In this document: positions 1 through 6,782 of the stretch, in pieces
How positions within the stretch are numbered: position 1 is the first letter of the stretch
How the letters are laid out: the number at the start of each line of letters is the position of its first letter
NCBI GenBank assembly: GCA_015232735.1
Contig: JADFZC010000029.1
Coordinates: 1 to 13,691 of the forward strand
Length of the DNA: 13,691 bases
Source of the DNA: Oligoflexales bacterium
Lineage (GTDB): Bacteria; Bdellovibrionota; Oligoflexia; Oligoflexales; Oligoflexaceae
Direction of reading: 5' to 3'
Translations under genes and position numbers: made by a program
Notes under the pieces: generated by a model
Databases searched by the model: none
What the model was told of the DNA's origin: nothing
The model's input: only the letters and a program-made list of their open reading frames with translations

Positions 1-136
1 CGCCAAAGGCGCCGGAAACTCTCCTGAGCCCAAGGGGCGAAGGATCTGGCCCATGTGAAATCAGAGTGTTGCGTACCAGATCCTTCGTCGTTGCACTCCT
101 CAGGATAGTCGCTGGCGCATTTCGCGCCAGCGACTA
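1..136. repeat. REPIN-like palindromic repeat, family 1 (cut by window edge)
   Basis: Non-coding stretch just downstream of truA, made of nested inverted repeats. The outermost visible part is a 13-bp hairpin (106-118 pairing with 124-136, loop ATTTC) with stem GTCGCTGGCGC. Inside it, TCCTGAG (22-28) pairs with CTCAGGA (99-105), and CGAAGGATCTGG (38-49) pairs with CCAGATCCTTCG (76-87). The same order of parts (AGGATCT, spacer, AGATCCT, TCAGGATA, hairpin) occurs at 5703-5850, and the terminal 29 bases 108-136 are identical to 5822-5850. The left terminal hairpin appears to be cut by the start of the window (CGCC/GGCG at 1-11). The hairpin follows the truA stop by about 11 nt and could help define that transcript's 3' end, but no U-tract follows it. 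The inverted repeats are directly visible; the mobile-repeat interpretation is inference. Confidence 0.75.
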
Positions 137-147
137 GCTAATAAATT

Positions 148-969
148 TTATGTCACAATAAAGGAAAAGGCCATACAATATCCATTGTGAGATTCTTCAA
201 TAATAGAAGCAAGAGAAGGAATACTTTCATAATAAATCCTGACAAGAGATAATCCTGTGGCGGGAGCGGTTATTCCGGCTCTTTTCCTATCCATTGCTTC
301 CAAAATTTCAGCAATAGACCCGAATCTTTTCTTTTTTAATCCAAATTCAACCAATGTTCCAACAATAATCCGCACCATCTGTTTTAAAAAACCATCTCCA
401 ACTATCCAGATATTGATCAGAGGACCGCGCTTATCAATAAACAAATCCCGAATCTCTCTCACCCGGCTAGTTACATCGCTATCAGAAGCCGAGAATGACG
501 TAAAATCATGCTTTCCAAGCAGTTCTCCGGAAAGTCTCTCGATGAGATCTATGTCCAAGCTGCCAGGTACTTTCCAGACATATCGGTCAACAAATGGACT
601 AATGCTTTCACTCGTCCATAAACGATACCTATAAACCTTGCCCGTACAGGAGAATATGGGATGAAAACCTTCAGAAACTTGTTTTATTGACATAATCCCA
701 ACATCATGGGGAGTCAGAGCATTCAACGCTCTGAGCAGTTTTCCTTCATTAATGCATACTGATGTAGAGAAACAGGTTACTTGATGTTCCGCATGGACCC
801 CGGCATCTGTCCTAGAGGCACCAATTAACTTCACGGGATGACGAAGAAATATTTCCAACGCCCTACGCAGGTAATCCTGAACTCCCTGGCCATTTGGCTG
901 CGTCTGCCACCCCTGATAATTTGTTCCGATATAACTTAAATCCAAACGATATTTTTTATGTTCACTCAC
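148..969 (-). CDS. truA: tRNA pseudouridine(38-40) synthase TruA
   Basis: Converts uridines 38-40 in the tRNA anticodon stem-loop to pseudouridine in the cytoplasm. The 273-residue product has the TruA N-terminus (YIGTNYQGWQ, residues 13-22) and the catalytic motif ASRTDAGVHA (51-60), whose aspartate (about residue 55) is the family nucleophile. A second conserved block, KVYRYRLW, follows near the middle, and the fold ends with the usual APATGLSLVRIYY segment. About 26 residues (ESIPSLASII... to the end) continue past the normal TruA terminus, just before the palindromic repeat, so the tail may be a local extension. The start is GTG at 967-969: an in-frame TGA lies four codons upstream, which excludes a longer form. 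It is the last gene of the uppS-truA group, 78 bp after the outer-membrane protein gene. Function is confident; importance of the tail is unknown. Confidence 0.96.
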   Translation of the reverse strand: MSEHKKYRLDLSYIGTNYQGWQTQPNGQGVQDYLRRALEIFLRHPVKLIGASRTDAGVHAEHQVTCFSTSVCINEGKLLRALNALTPHDVGIMSIKQVSEGFHPIFSCTGKVYRYRLWTSESISPFVDRYVWKVPGSLDIDLIERLSGELLGKHDFTSFSASDSDVTSRVREIRDLFIDKRGPLINIWIVGDGFLKQMVRIIVGTLVEFGLKKKRFGSIAEILEAMDRKRAGITAPATGLSLVRIYYESIPSLASIIEESHNGYCMAFSFIVT

Positions 970-1047
970 TCTAATTCTTCACAAATAACAGGTAAAAAAA
1001 CATACAAATTCATTTGTTACAAAAATGAAATCCAACTTTTACACAAA

Positions 1048-1962
1048 TTATCTGCTGGTTTCAAATGTAAATAAAATCCCATTTGTAGTTCTGCCAAAAT
1101 TTGGTTCCTTGTTGATCTGAGTCTTTTCACTGAAAACAGTTAAATAAATGGAACGGAAACCCAGAAAAGCTAAACTGTGAACACTCTTCTCGTCCAAAAA
1201 ATCCAAAAGAAGACTTACTGAAGCACCTTGAACCGTTCCCATATTTGCTCCCTCGTTGATGTAGACGGAATCTCCCTCTCCTTCACCGCCTCCTGTTGAA
1301 GACCTGTTTGAATATCTGGTCTCCTGAAAACTGAGTCTTTCAACCCCCCCCCAAACATTAATGCATATAAAATGAGAACGTAACGGAGTAAACTGTAGAA
1401 GCCCTTTAACCTGAATCGGTAATAGTTTTAATTCAGTATTTGAATCATTGTCTACAGTATAGCCATTATTTGTATTTAATAATGCATTACCAGAAGCTTG
1501 AATATAGGCAAGTTTAAAACCAAGACCTGGAGTCACATAACCATTAAAAAAATAGTAATCGACACCAAATTCAGGTCCCCATTTCGGTTTTCCGTAGGCT
1601 TCTTTATAGTACAAGAGATTGGAATTGTACGCTGGAACAGAAGCGCCAATATTGACTCGAGAGCTGCCTAATATAATACTGCTTTTTGGTTCTGACCTCC
1701 CGTTAGAAGAAGATATTGTCCCATTGTCCCTATTGGGCTGAAACGTTGTTCCTATCTCGGAATTACTAGCTTTATTTGACTTTTCTTCCTTCACATCCGC
1801 AAGGCTGTTATCTGAATCCGTCTCTATTTTTTTTCTGATACCCTCTTTCGACTCCGAAGATATGCTCTTTTCAGAATATCCCAATGCTGCGGGGAAAACC
1901 GACGAAAATAAAAAATAGATAGGATAGAGACAAATAACAAAAAATTTTTGATTCTTCATCAT
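1048..1962 (-). CDS. Predicted outer-membrane beta-barrel protein, unknown function
   Basis: Not recognised as a named family. The 304-residue product starts with a signal peptide (MMKNQK, then a hydrophobic core at about residues 7-28). Next comes a Ser/Lys/Glu/Asn-rich, probably disordered stretch (30-98). The remainder (about 99-304) alternates polar and hydrophobic residues with many Gly, Tyr and Phe, for example GPEFGVDYYFF and GLGFKLAYI, as expected for an outer-membrane beta-barrel of 8-10 strands. The C-terminus (LFTFETSR) lacks the classical terminal aromatic residue. Two adjacent ATG codons are possible starts (1962 or 1959); AAGGA at 1969-1973 serves either. The coding strand carries nine consecutive G (1344-1352) within codons for Trp204-Val207, where slippage would frameshift the barrel. 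It lies 25 bp after pssA and before truA. The export signal is seen; the barrel assignment is inferred. Confidence 0.7.
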   Translation of the reverse strand: MMKNQKFFVICLYPIYFLFSSVFPAALGYSEKSISSESKEGIRKKIETDSDNSLADVKEEKSNKASNSEIGTTFQPNRDNGTISSSNGRSEPKSSIILGSSRVNIGASVPAYNSNLLYYKEAYGKPKWGPEFGVDYYFFNGYVTPGLGFKLAYIQASGNALLNTNNGYTVDNDSNTELKLLPIQVKGLLQFTPLRSHFICINVWGGVERLSFQETRYSNRSSTGGGEGEGDSVYINEGANMGTVQGASVSLLLDFLDEKSVHSLAFLGFRSIYLTVFSEKTQINKEPNFGRTTNGILFTFETSR

Positions 1963-1987
1963 CGAACATCCTTACAGATATCAAACC

Positions 1988-2827
1988 TCAACGATCACTC
2001 GTTCTAGATTCTGATTCTTCCTCTTCAATCTCAAATATTTCTTCCTCTCCTACAGTTTTTTTGCCGCCAAACAGCCATTCAACAGGTCCACTTAATGCAT
2101 ACATCATGAAGAAAACAAATCCAAAAATCTCCGGCTGAAAAGCAATAAAAGCCACAACCGCTACAAAAATAACCAGCAATTTAAAAGGTTTTATTCCTAT
2201 TATCTTCAAAGCCTTATGTGACCTGTAAGTAACGCTGCTTACCATGGCCAGAGCAAGTCCAATTCCAGCAATAAAGAAAAAAGCGACATTAATATCCTCG
2301 TGAGTAAGCGCATTGCCAATAATAATAAGGAGCTCTGCTGAAAATGGCTTCGATTGAAGATGAATGCTGGCTAACTCATAACTTGCTACTACCGCAGCTG
2401 CCATTGGTATAGGTAGTCCGGTAAAATCCCCAGCAGCTTTTCCTATTGCACTTTGAACATTAAATCTGGCAAGCCTCAAAGCACCGCATGCTAAAAATAG
2501 AAAACATATAATCCATCCTAGCCTTCCATAATGAGCCAATCCTCCCTGATACATCAAAAGTGCAGGAGCAACACCGAATGAGACAAGATCGCAAAGTGAG
2601 TCATATTGAACTCCAAATTCACTTGTCCCTCCTGTCAATCTGGCTACCCTTCCATCAAGGACATCAAAGACTGTTGCAAGAAGTATGGACGTTGCGGCCC
2701 ATATCATCTGTCCCTGAAGAGCATTTACTATTGAGAAAAAACCAAAAAAAAGATTCCCCGTTGTAATCAAATTGGGAAGAACGTATACAGCGCCTCCCAG
2801 TTTAGGGCCTGCCACTCTAGCTACCAT
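1988..2827 (-). CDS. pssA: CDP-diacylglycerol--serine O-phosphatidyltransferase
   Basis: Transfers phosphatidyl from CDP-diacylglycerol, the CdsA product, to L-serine, making phosphatidylserine, the precursor of phosphatidylethanolamine, in the inner membrane. The CDP-alcohol phosphatidyltransferase motif D-G-x2-A-R-x8-G-x3-D-x3-D is complete at residues 58-80 (DGRVAR, then G72, D76, D80). Several hydrophobic helices follow, and the N-terminal YVLPNLITTGNLFFGF is typical of bacterial PssA rather than PgsA. The C-terminus is a very acidic cytoplasmic tail (EEEIFEIEEEESES). I chose ATG 2825-2827, giving 279 residues, because AGAGGG sits just upstream and MVARVAGPKL precedes the conserved region. 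The frame stays open 38 codons further, to 2941, but that would run inside tsaB. The tsaB stop is 10 bp upstream, so the two are probably translationally coupled. PssA rather than another alcohol transferase is likely but inferred from similarity. Confidence 0.93.
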   Translation of the reverse strand: MVARVAGPKLGGAVYVLPNLITTGNLFFGFFSIVNALQGQMIWAATSILLATVFDVLDGRVARLTGGTSEFGVQYDSLCDLVSFGVAPALLMYQGGLAHYGRLGWIICFLFLACGALRLARFNVQSAIGKAAGDFTGLPIPMAAAVVASYELASIHLQSKPFSAELLIIIGNALTHEDINVAFFFIAGIGLALAMVSSVTYRSHKALKIIGIKPFKLLVIFVAVVAFIAFQPEIFGFVFFMMYALSGPVEWLFGGKKTVGEEEIFEIEEEESESRTSDR

Positions 2828-2837
2828 TTTAATCCCT

Positions 2838-3566
2838 CTAATTTTTTTCCAAGTTCTCCTCTGGCGTCGATTTCCTGATGTATCTTGGTTCTGGAATATT
2901 TGAGGATAAACGATCCAAATCATCAGGTAGCTGACTAGCAATTGCTGAGAGAACCCTCGCCGCTGCCACAGGATAATCCATAACCTCGTAATATATACCA
3001 GCTGATGAAAAAAATTCTTCAGCCAATACCCATGGTAGCACCAACATCAACTTTCTTTTATCCAAGATTTTCGAAGAAATTCTTTCCCCAGAATCTACAC
3101 AAAAAAGCTCAATAATATTGGATAATTTTAACATATACAAGTCAGCTGTTTCACGATACGAGATAGCCAGATATCCTTGTGTCTTTGTTGCTGGTAATAA
3201 CCATACTTTATCGGAATATCCATTTTTTTCATAAAAAGAAAGCGATTTTAATGAAGAGACTCCAAGTACCTTTGGCTTTTTTGACAGTCCAAGAACCAAA
3301 CCACTTATATACGAAAGACCCACTTTTATTCCAGTAAAGGAACCAGGCCCATTCGACACAGCGAAGAGATCAATCTCATTCAGACCTATCTGTGATTTCT
3401 TCAATAAGCCCGATATAACCAATGGAAGTAGCGCCGCGGAACCATTATTATCAAAATGATAGGAAGCTGACAAAAATCTCGCCTCCTTATCAATCTCCTT
3501 CGTTACAATCGCGGCCGAAATACCTTGGAATGTTGTATCTAAAAGTAAGCACTTCCTAGAAGTCAT
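2838..3566 (-). CDS. tsaB: tRNA threonylcarbamoyladenosine biosynthesis protein TsaB
   Basis: TsaB is the non-catalytic partner of TsaD (with TsaE) that installs N6-threonylcarbamoyl on A37 of ANN-decoding tRNAs. The 242-residue length is normal for the family. The N-terminal ASKHA-fold strand CLLLDTT (6-12) and the diagnostic NGPGSFTGIKVG (72-83) are present, followed by VLGVSSLKSLS (about 96-106). The C-terminal part (about 150-242) is weakly conserved, as usual for TsaB, and the protein is too short to be TsaD. The start is ATG 3564-3566 with GAGG (3574-3577) 7 nt upstream. That binding site lies inside the terminal inverted repeat of the MITE-like element separating this gene from rseP. 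The pssA ribosome binding site overlaps the end of this gene. Confidence 0.94.
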   Translation of the reverse strand: MTSRKCLLLDTTFQGISAAIVTKEIDKEARFLSASYHFDNNGSAALLPLVISGLLKKSQIGLNEIDLFAVSNGPGSFTGIKVGLSYISGLVLGLSKKPKVLGVSSLKSLSFYEKNGYSDKVWLLPATKTQGYLAISYRETADLYMLKLSNIIELFCVDSGERISSKILDKRKLMLVLPWVLAEEFFSSAGIYYEVMDYPVAAARVLSAIASQLPDDLDRLSSNIPEPRYIRKSTPEENLEKN

Positions 3567-3567
3567 T

Positions 3568-3768
3568 TAACAACCTCATCTTCTGCGTTAGTATCGCCAT
3601 TGAGCTGCTCGCACCTAGCCAGACCCTAGCCGAAAAGGTCTGACTCTTCGTTAATCGTCGTCGGACGATCCTCATTTACCAGCATGTAAACTCCGGTCGT
3701 CCTCCTCCTCGCGCCTTGATTCAGACCTTTTCGGCTAGGGTCTAGCCATCTTAAATATGAGGTTATTA
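3568..3768. repeat. MITE-like palindromic element, family 2
   Basis: It fills almost the whole rseP-tsaB gap. The terminal inverted repeats are 12 bp with one mismatch: TAACAACCTCAT (3568-3579) against the complement of 3757-3768. A perfect 23-bp inverted repeat lies inside, at 3621-3643 and 3721-3743 (AGACCCTAGCCGAAAAGGTC and three more bases). Each of those arms itself has AGACC/GGTCT ends. A central imperfect hairpin pairs GGACGA (3663-3668) with TCGTCC (3697-3702) and TTTAC (3675-3679) with GTAAA (3686-3690). No open reading frame or transposase is present. No clear target-site duplication was found. Nested inverted repeats without coding capacity suggest a non-autonomous mobile element, although a structured RNA is an alternative. 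It shares no evident sequence with the family 1 repeats. The left terminus supplies the tsaB ribosome binding site. Confidence 0.75.
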
Positions 3769-3783
3769 TTTGACTTCTATTAC

Positions 3784-5601
3784 TCATCTAAAAAAACCGC
3801 TTACCCCTTCCAACATAGATGACCAGAAACGGCTTAAATCATTATAGGTAGCCATGACAACCAGACCAAGTACCATTATGAAACCTACTTTCTGAAAATT
3901 TTCTACAGCTATTTCCGGCAGAGGCTTGCGATATGCTACCTCTAGAGATAGTAAAATCAGCTGTCCTCCGTCCAATACCGGAATTGGAAACAGGTTAAGC
4001 AGCCCAAGATTCACACTTATTAAAGCAAGAGCACTAAAAAATGTCATCCACCCAAGACGTACAGAATCGGAAGCCACTTTGCCTATGGATATTGGTCCAC
4101 CCAGCGCCATAAGAGGAACGTCTCCAGTAAATAATCCAATTACTGCTTCAGCTATCAATTTAGTTTGTTGCACTGTCTTTACAGTGCCAAACCAAAGCGC
4201 TTCCGGGAATGAATATTTTTCAATTATCATATCCCCTTGGACAAGACTGCCGATAAATTCTACAGGGAGAATATACTGAATGACTTTTCCTTCAGCCTTC
4301 TGGACTATTACAGGTTCCAAATCAATATTTAGATCCAAATATCTTCCTTCCCTTTGAACTTGAAGTACTGCACTTGGTGACCCATAAGCCATAACGATAT
4401 CAGTATACTTGAAAATATCGGGTATGTTCTCCCCGTTCCATTTTACAATTCGATCTCCATACATAAGTAAATCAAATGCTTTTCCATAATTCTGTTTTAA
4501 AATTTGCTCTTCAGTCATTTCCTGATTAGAATTGTTATCATCCCGAGAAAGCTCATCACCCGAACTATCAAATCCGCCTTTATCGGTACTTGATTTTTTG
4601 ATTTCCTTACGAACAGATCCAATCGTAAGCCCAGAATGGGTAATACCTAAAATCTGGGCAATTTTCATCGGAACTCTATCTTCCGGCTTAATATTGCTTA
4701 GATCAAGAGCGACTGTTTTTTGTTTTTGAGCTGATTTTTCTTCAACAGAAACCTTTTCTGAAACCTCCATCTTGAGAATCTGACTATTTTTTGACGCAGA
4801 AATTTCGGCTAATACTGCCAAAAAATCCCACCAATATTTTACAGGTTGTTTCTTTTCACCTATCAAAATATTTTCTATCCTGTCTCCTGTCTTAAATCCA
4901 GCCCTGGCAGCCACCCCTTCTGTATCAAGAAGGCTGATAACTGCCGGCATACGCCCAGGCGATATTCCAATTCTTCCCCGTGATTTGAATATGGCAAGTT
5001 CATCACCGGAATAAATTTTTGGCATAATATTCAAATCTAAAATATCGCCCCCCCTGATAATTGATAATCTCAGGTTTTTATTTGGTGATTCTGCAATTTT
5101 TTCTTGTAAGTCAGACCATGTTCTTATCTCTATTCCATTAATCGATTTTACGATATCACCAAACTTGAGTCCCGCCTGTTCAGCAGGACTGCCAGCCATA
5201 ACTTCCCCGACAACCGGCGGTGGCTGTGGAATTCCTCTCATCCCCATAACCATATAAATTAAAACAGCAAGAAGAAAATTGGCAAACGGCCCGCTAAAAA
5301 CAGTAATCATTCTCTTTGTAGGAGACGCCTTATAGTAAGCCTTTTCAGACAATTCTTCGGGAACCTCTTCGGTTCTTATTGTACCAAAAAATTTTACATA
5401 CCCCCCTAACGGAATCATTCCTATCTTATACTCAGTTTCTTTATAACGAATTTTCAAAATAGAGGGACCAACGCCAATTGAAAAAATTTCTACTCCAATT
5501 CCACACAATTTTCCGACAAAAAAATGACCTGCCTCATGTACAAAAATCAATATACCAAGCAGTAAAATAACCGCCACTACAGGATGAGCTAAAATCTCCA
5601 T
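3784..5601 (-). CDS. rseP: RIP zinc metalloprotease RseP (site-2 protease), enlarged
   Basis: Inner-membrane zinc protease that cuts transmembrane segments, such as anti-sigma factors or remnant signal peptides. The zinc motif HEAGH is at residues 22-26 in the first helix. GGYVKF (66-71) and SGPFANFLLA (103-112) are family landmarks. The third zinc ligand is in LNLFPIPVLDGG (535-546, Asp544). Between the catalytic halves is PDZ1 (about 127-194, VVGEVMAGSPAEQAGL), then a second PDZ-like unit (about 220-270, AARAGFKTGDRIENI). After a Ser/Asp/Asn-rich linker (about 330-365) comes a third possible PDZ-like unit (about 375-430, YGDRIVKWNG). At 605 residues it is far longer than the 350-450 typical of the family; the extra length lies before the last catalytic motif. 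The start is ATG 5599-5601 with TAAGGG about 9 nt upstream. It follows cdsA across a repeat-filled gap and precedes tsaB. Confidence 0.94.
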   Translation of the reverse strand: MEILAHPVVAVILLLGILIFVHEAGHFFVGKLCGIGVEIFSIGVGPSILKIRYKETEYKIGMIPLGGYVKFFGTIRTEEVPEELSEKAYYKASPTKRMITVFSGPFANFLLAVLIYMVMGMRGIPQPPPVVGEVMAGSPAEQAGLKFGDIVKSINGIEIRTWSDLQEKIAESPNKNLRLSIIRGGDILDLNIMPKIYSGDELAIFKSRGRIGISPGRMPAVISLLDTEGVAARAGFKTGDRIENILIGEKKQPVKYWWDFLAVLAEISASKNSQILKMEVSEKVSVEEKSAQKQKTVALDLSNIKPEDRVPMKIAQILGITHSGLTIGSVRKEIKKSSTDKGGFDSSGDELSRDDNNSNQEMTEEQILKQNYGKAFDLLMYGDRIVKWNGENIPDIFKYTDIVMAYGSPSAVLQVQREGRYLDLNIDLEPVIVQKAEGKVIQYILPVEFIGSLVQGDMIIEKYSFPEALWFGTVKTVQQTKLIAEAVIGLFTGDVPLMALGGPISIGKVASDSVRLGWMTFFSALALISVNLGLLNLFPIPVLDGGQLILLSLEVAYRKPLPEIAVENFQKVGFIMVLGLVVMATYNDLSRFWSSMLEGVSGFFR

Positions 5602-5632
5602 ATATTAGGCCCTTACAATCTTGCGCTATAAA

Positions 5633-5693
5633 TAGTCGCTTGGACAAGCTTCGCTTGCCAGATAAGTCCTTGGAGCGAAAACACCATGGACTA
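5633..5693. repeat. Degenerate family 1 repeat copy
   Basis: Partial, decayed copy directly beside the full element at 5703-5850. CAAGCTTCGCTTGCCAG (5645-5661) is the exact complement of 5737-5753 in the neighbouring element. The hairpin at 5665-5692 (AGTCC ... GGACT, with inner TGG/CCA and a GAAAA loop) aligns to the hairpin at 5704-5732 with a few substitutions and one deleted base. Its stem has mismatches at 5670/5687 and 5674/5683. TAGTCGCT (5633-5640) resembles the start of another hairpin arm. It is non-coding and lies upstream of the rseP ribosome binding site, so it would be part of the rseP leader if the gene is co-transcribed with cdsA. Confidence 0.55.
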
Positions 5694-5702
5694 CTTACTA
5701 TT

Positions 5703-5850
5703 TAGTCCCTGGCGCGAAATACGCCAGGGACGTATCCTGGCAAGCGAAGCTTGCTTAGGATCTGTTTGAAATATGCTGAAATTTCGGGGAGATCCTATAC
5801 TCGCTGCGCTCGTCAGGATACGTCGCTGGCGCATTTCGCGCCAGCGACTA
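5703..5850. repeat. REPIN-like inverted pair of family 1 hairpins
   Basis: Complete family 1 element of 148 bp directly after the cdsA stop. The left arm (5703-5763) and the complement of the right arm (5790-5850) match at 51 of 61 positions without gaps, around a 26-bp spacer. Each arm begins with a hairpin: 5705-5714 pairs with 5722-5731, and 5822-5832 pairs with 5838-5848. The arms differ at stem positions 6 and 26, which pair with each other: a C-G pair in one arm is G-C in the other, so base pairing is kept. Inner blocks TATCCTG and AGGATCT are conserved in both arms. The paired-hairpin design resembles REPINs, which RAYT transposases move in trans; no such transposase is in this window. 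Hairpins could also protect or terminate the cdsA transcript. Confidence 0.8.
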
Positions 5851-5851
5851 T

Positions 5852-6709
5852 TTACCTTACATACAAAATAAACCAAATAATGGGTGCTGCAAAGAAAAGT
5901 CCGTCTACCCTGTCAAGTAAACCGCCATGCCCTGGGAAAATAGTACCTGAATCCTTCACCTCTGCAAATCTTTTAAATAATGATTCGACCAAATCACCCA
6001 ATTGAGTGAATATTCCTCCAAAAAACCCAATGACAAACAGCACCCAACAACTCCCCAAATTAATATTAAGAATTTCAGCAGAGAAATATGCCCCAAAAGT
6101 ACTCGATATAAGAGCCGCTAATGCTCCTTCAACAGTTTTATTAGGAGAAATGCTGGGTGCAAGTTTTCTTTTACCCAATAGCCGGCCACCAAAATATCCA
6201 CCAGTATCACTACAAATAACAATAAAAAGCGCAAAGATTAAACTCTTGCCATTAGGAGACATTCTGTAAAGATCCCAGATGAATATCCAAGGTATAACTG
6301 TATAACATACTATAATCAATAAAGATAACATCCTTCCAAATGAAGATTCGATGCTTCTTGCCCAGAAACAACAAGAGAGAATGATAAAAAGTATCCCAAG
6401 ACTTAACGATACAAAAGCTCCCTGAGTACCAAAAACGACAAAACCAAAAAAAACTGAGATACATATAAGAAAAGAAACAAGAAAAAACTGAAAATGAAGT
6501 TTTTTCCATGCGCTGATATTTTGTTTTTCAATCTTATCCCCTGAAAAAATCGCTTCCATCTTAACTAGAATAATATTCAAGAGTTCAAAAATAGTAATTC
6601 CAATAAAAAGCATGAATACCGAAAGAGTTATTTTTTCAGATCCAAAAAATAGAAGAACCAGTACTGCTGGTAACAAAAACAATGCCGTTAGAATTCTTAT
6701 TTTTAACAT
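5852..6709 (-). CDS. cdsA: Phosphatidate cytidylyltransferase CdsA
   Basis: Makes CDP-diacylglycerol from phosphatidic acid and CTP at the inner membrane; the product feeds PssA, encoded downstream. The 285-residue protein is mostly transmembrane helices. It has the CdsA block SDTGGYFGGRLLGKRKLAPS followed by SPNKTVEG. The C-terminal signature (242-274) has SLFKR, KDSG, PGHGGLLDR and the magnesium-binding aspartates. The length is normal. The start is ATG 6707-6709; only a purine-rich AGAAAGAAAG precedes it, so the ribosome binding site is weak. It lies 66 bp after uppS, across a family 1 hairpin. The stop codon abuts the palindromic element at 5703-5850. In most proteobacteria dxr follows cdsA; here no dxr is present. 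Confidence 0.95.
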   Translation of the reverse strand: MLKIRILTALFLLPAVLVLLFFGSEKITLSVFMLFIGITIFELLNIILVKMEAIFSGDKIEKQNISAWKKLHFQFFLVSFLICISVFFGFVVFGTQGAFVSLSLGILFIILSCCFWARSIESSFGRMLSLLIIVCYTVIPWIFIWDLYRMSPNGKSLIFALFIVICSDTGGYFGGRLLGKRKLAPSISPNKTVEGALAALISSTFGAYFSAEILNINLGSCWVLFVIGFFGGIFTQLGDLVESLFKRFAEVKDSGTIFPGHGGLLDRVDGLFFAAPIIWFILYVR

Positions 6710-6743
6710 TTCTTTCTTTCTGAGAAGAATTGGTCAAGAGGTT

Positions 6744-6782
6744 TAATTAGTCCGTGGAGCTTTCAGCGCCACGAACTAATTA
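6744..6782. repeat. Solo family 1 hairpin overlapping the uppS stop
   Basis: Long hairpin: TAATTAGT (6744-6751) pairs with ACTAATTA (6775-6782), then CGTGG (6753-6757) with CCACG (6769-6773). The single mismatch between the blocks (6752/6774) becomes a U-G wobble in the minus-strand RNA. The inner part GTGGaGC / GCgCCAC with a TTTCA loop aligns to the family 1 hairpins. Its right arm contains the uppS stop codon (6776-6778), so the repeat forms the last codons of uppS as well as the uppS-cdsA spacer. No U-tract follows on either strand, so it is not a standard intrinsic terminator; a role in mRNA stability or in reducing cdsA expression is possible but inferred. Confidence 0.65.

Noticed and set aside
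106..136. Intrinsic terminator after truA
   Set aside because: The hairpin is strong, but no run of U follows on either strand; identical copies elsewhere show it is a dispersed repeat.
1004..1017. Palindrome ACAAATTCATTTGT between the outer-membrane gene and truA
   Set aside because: AT-rich and short with a two-base centre; it could easily occur by chance in this composition.
2828..2941. N-terminal extension of PssA
   Set aside because: The extra 38 codons lie in another frame of tsaB, and a good ribosome binding site (AGAGGG) precedes the internal ATG at 2827.
5691..5876. Minus-strand open frame of 61 codons across the cdsA-rseP gap
   Set aside because: It is generated by the palindromic repeats and the cdsA end; no binding site or protein-like composition.
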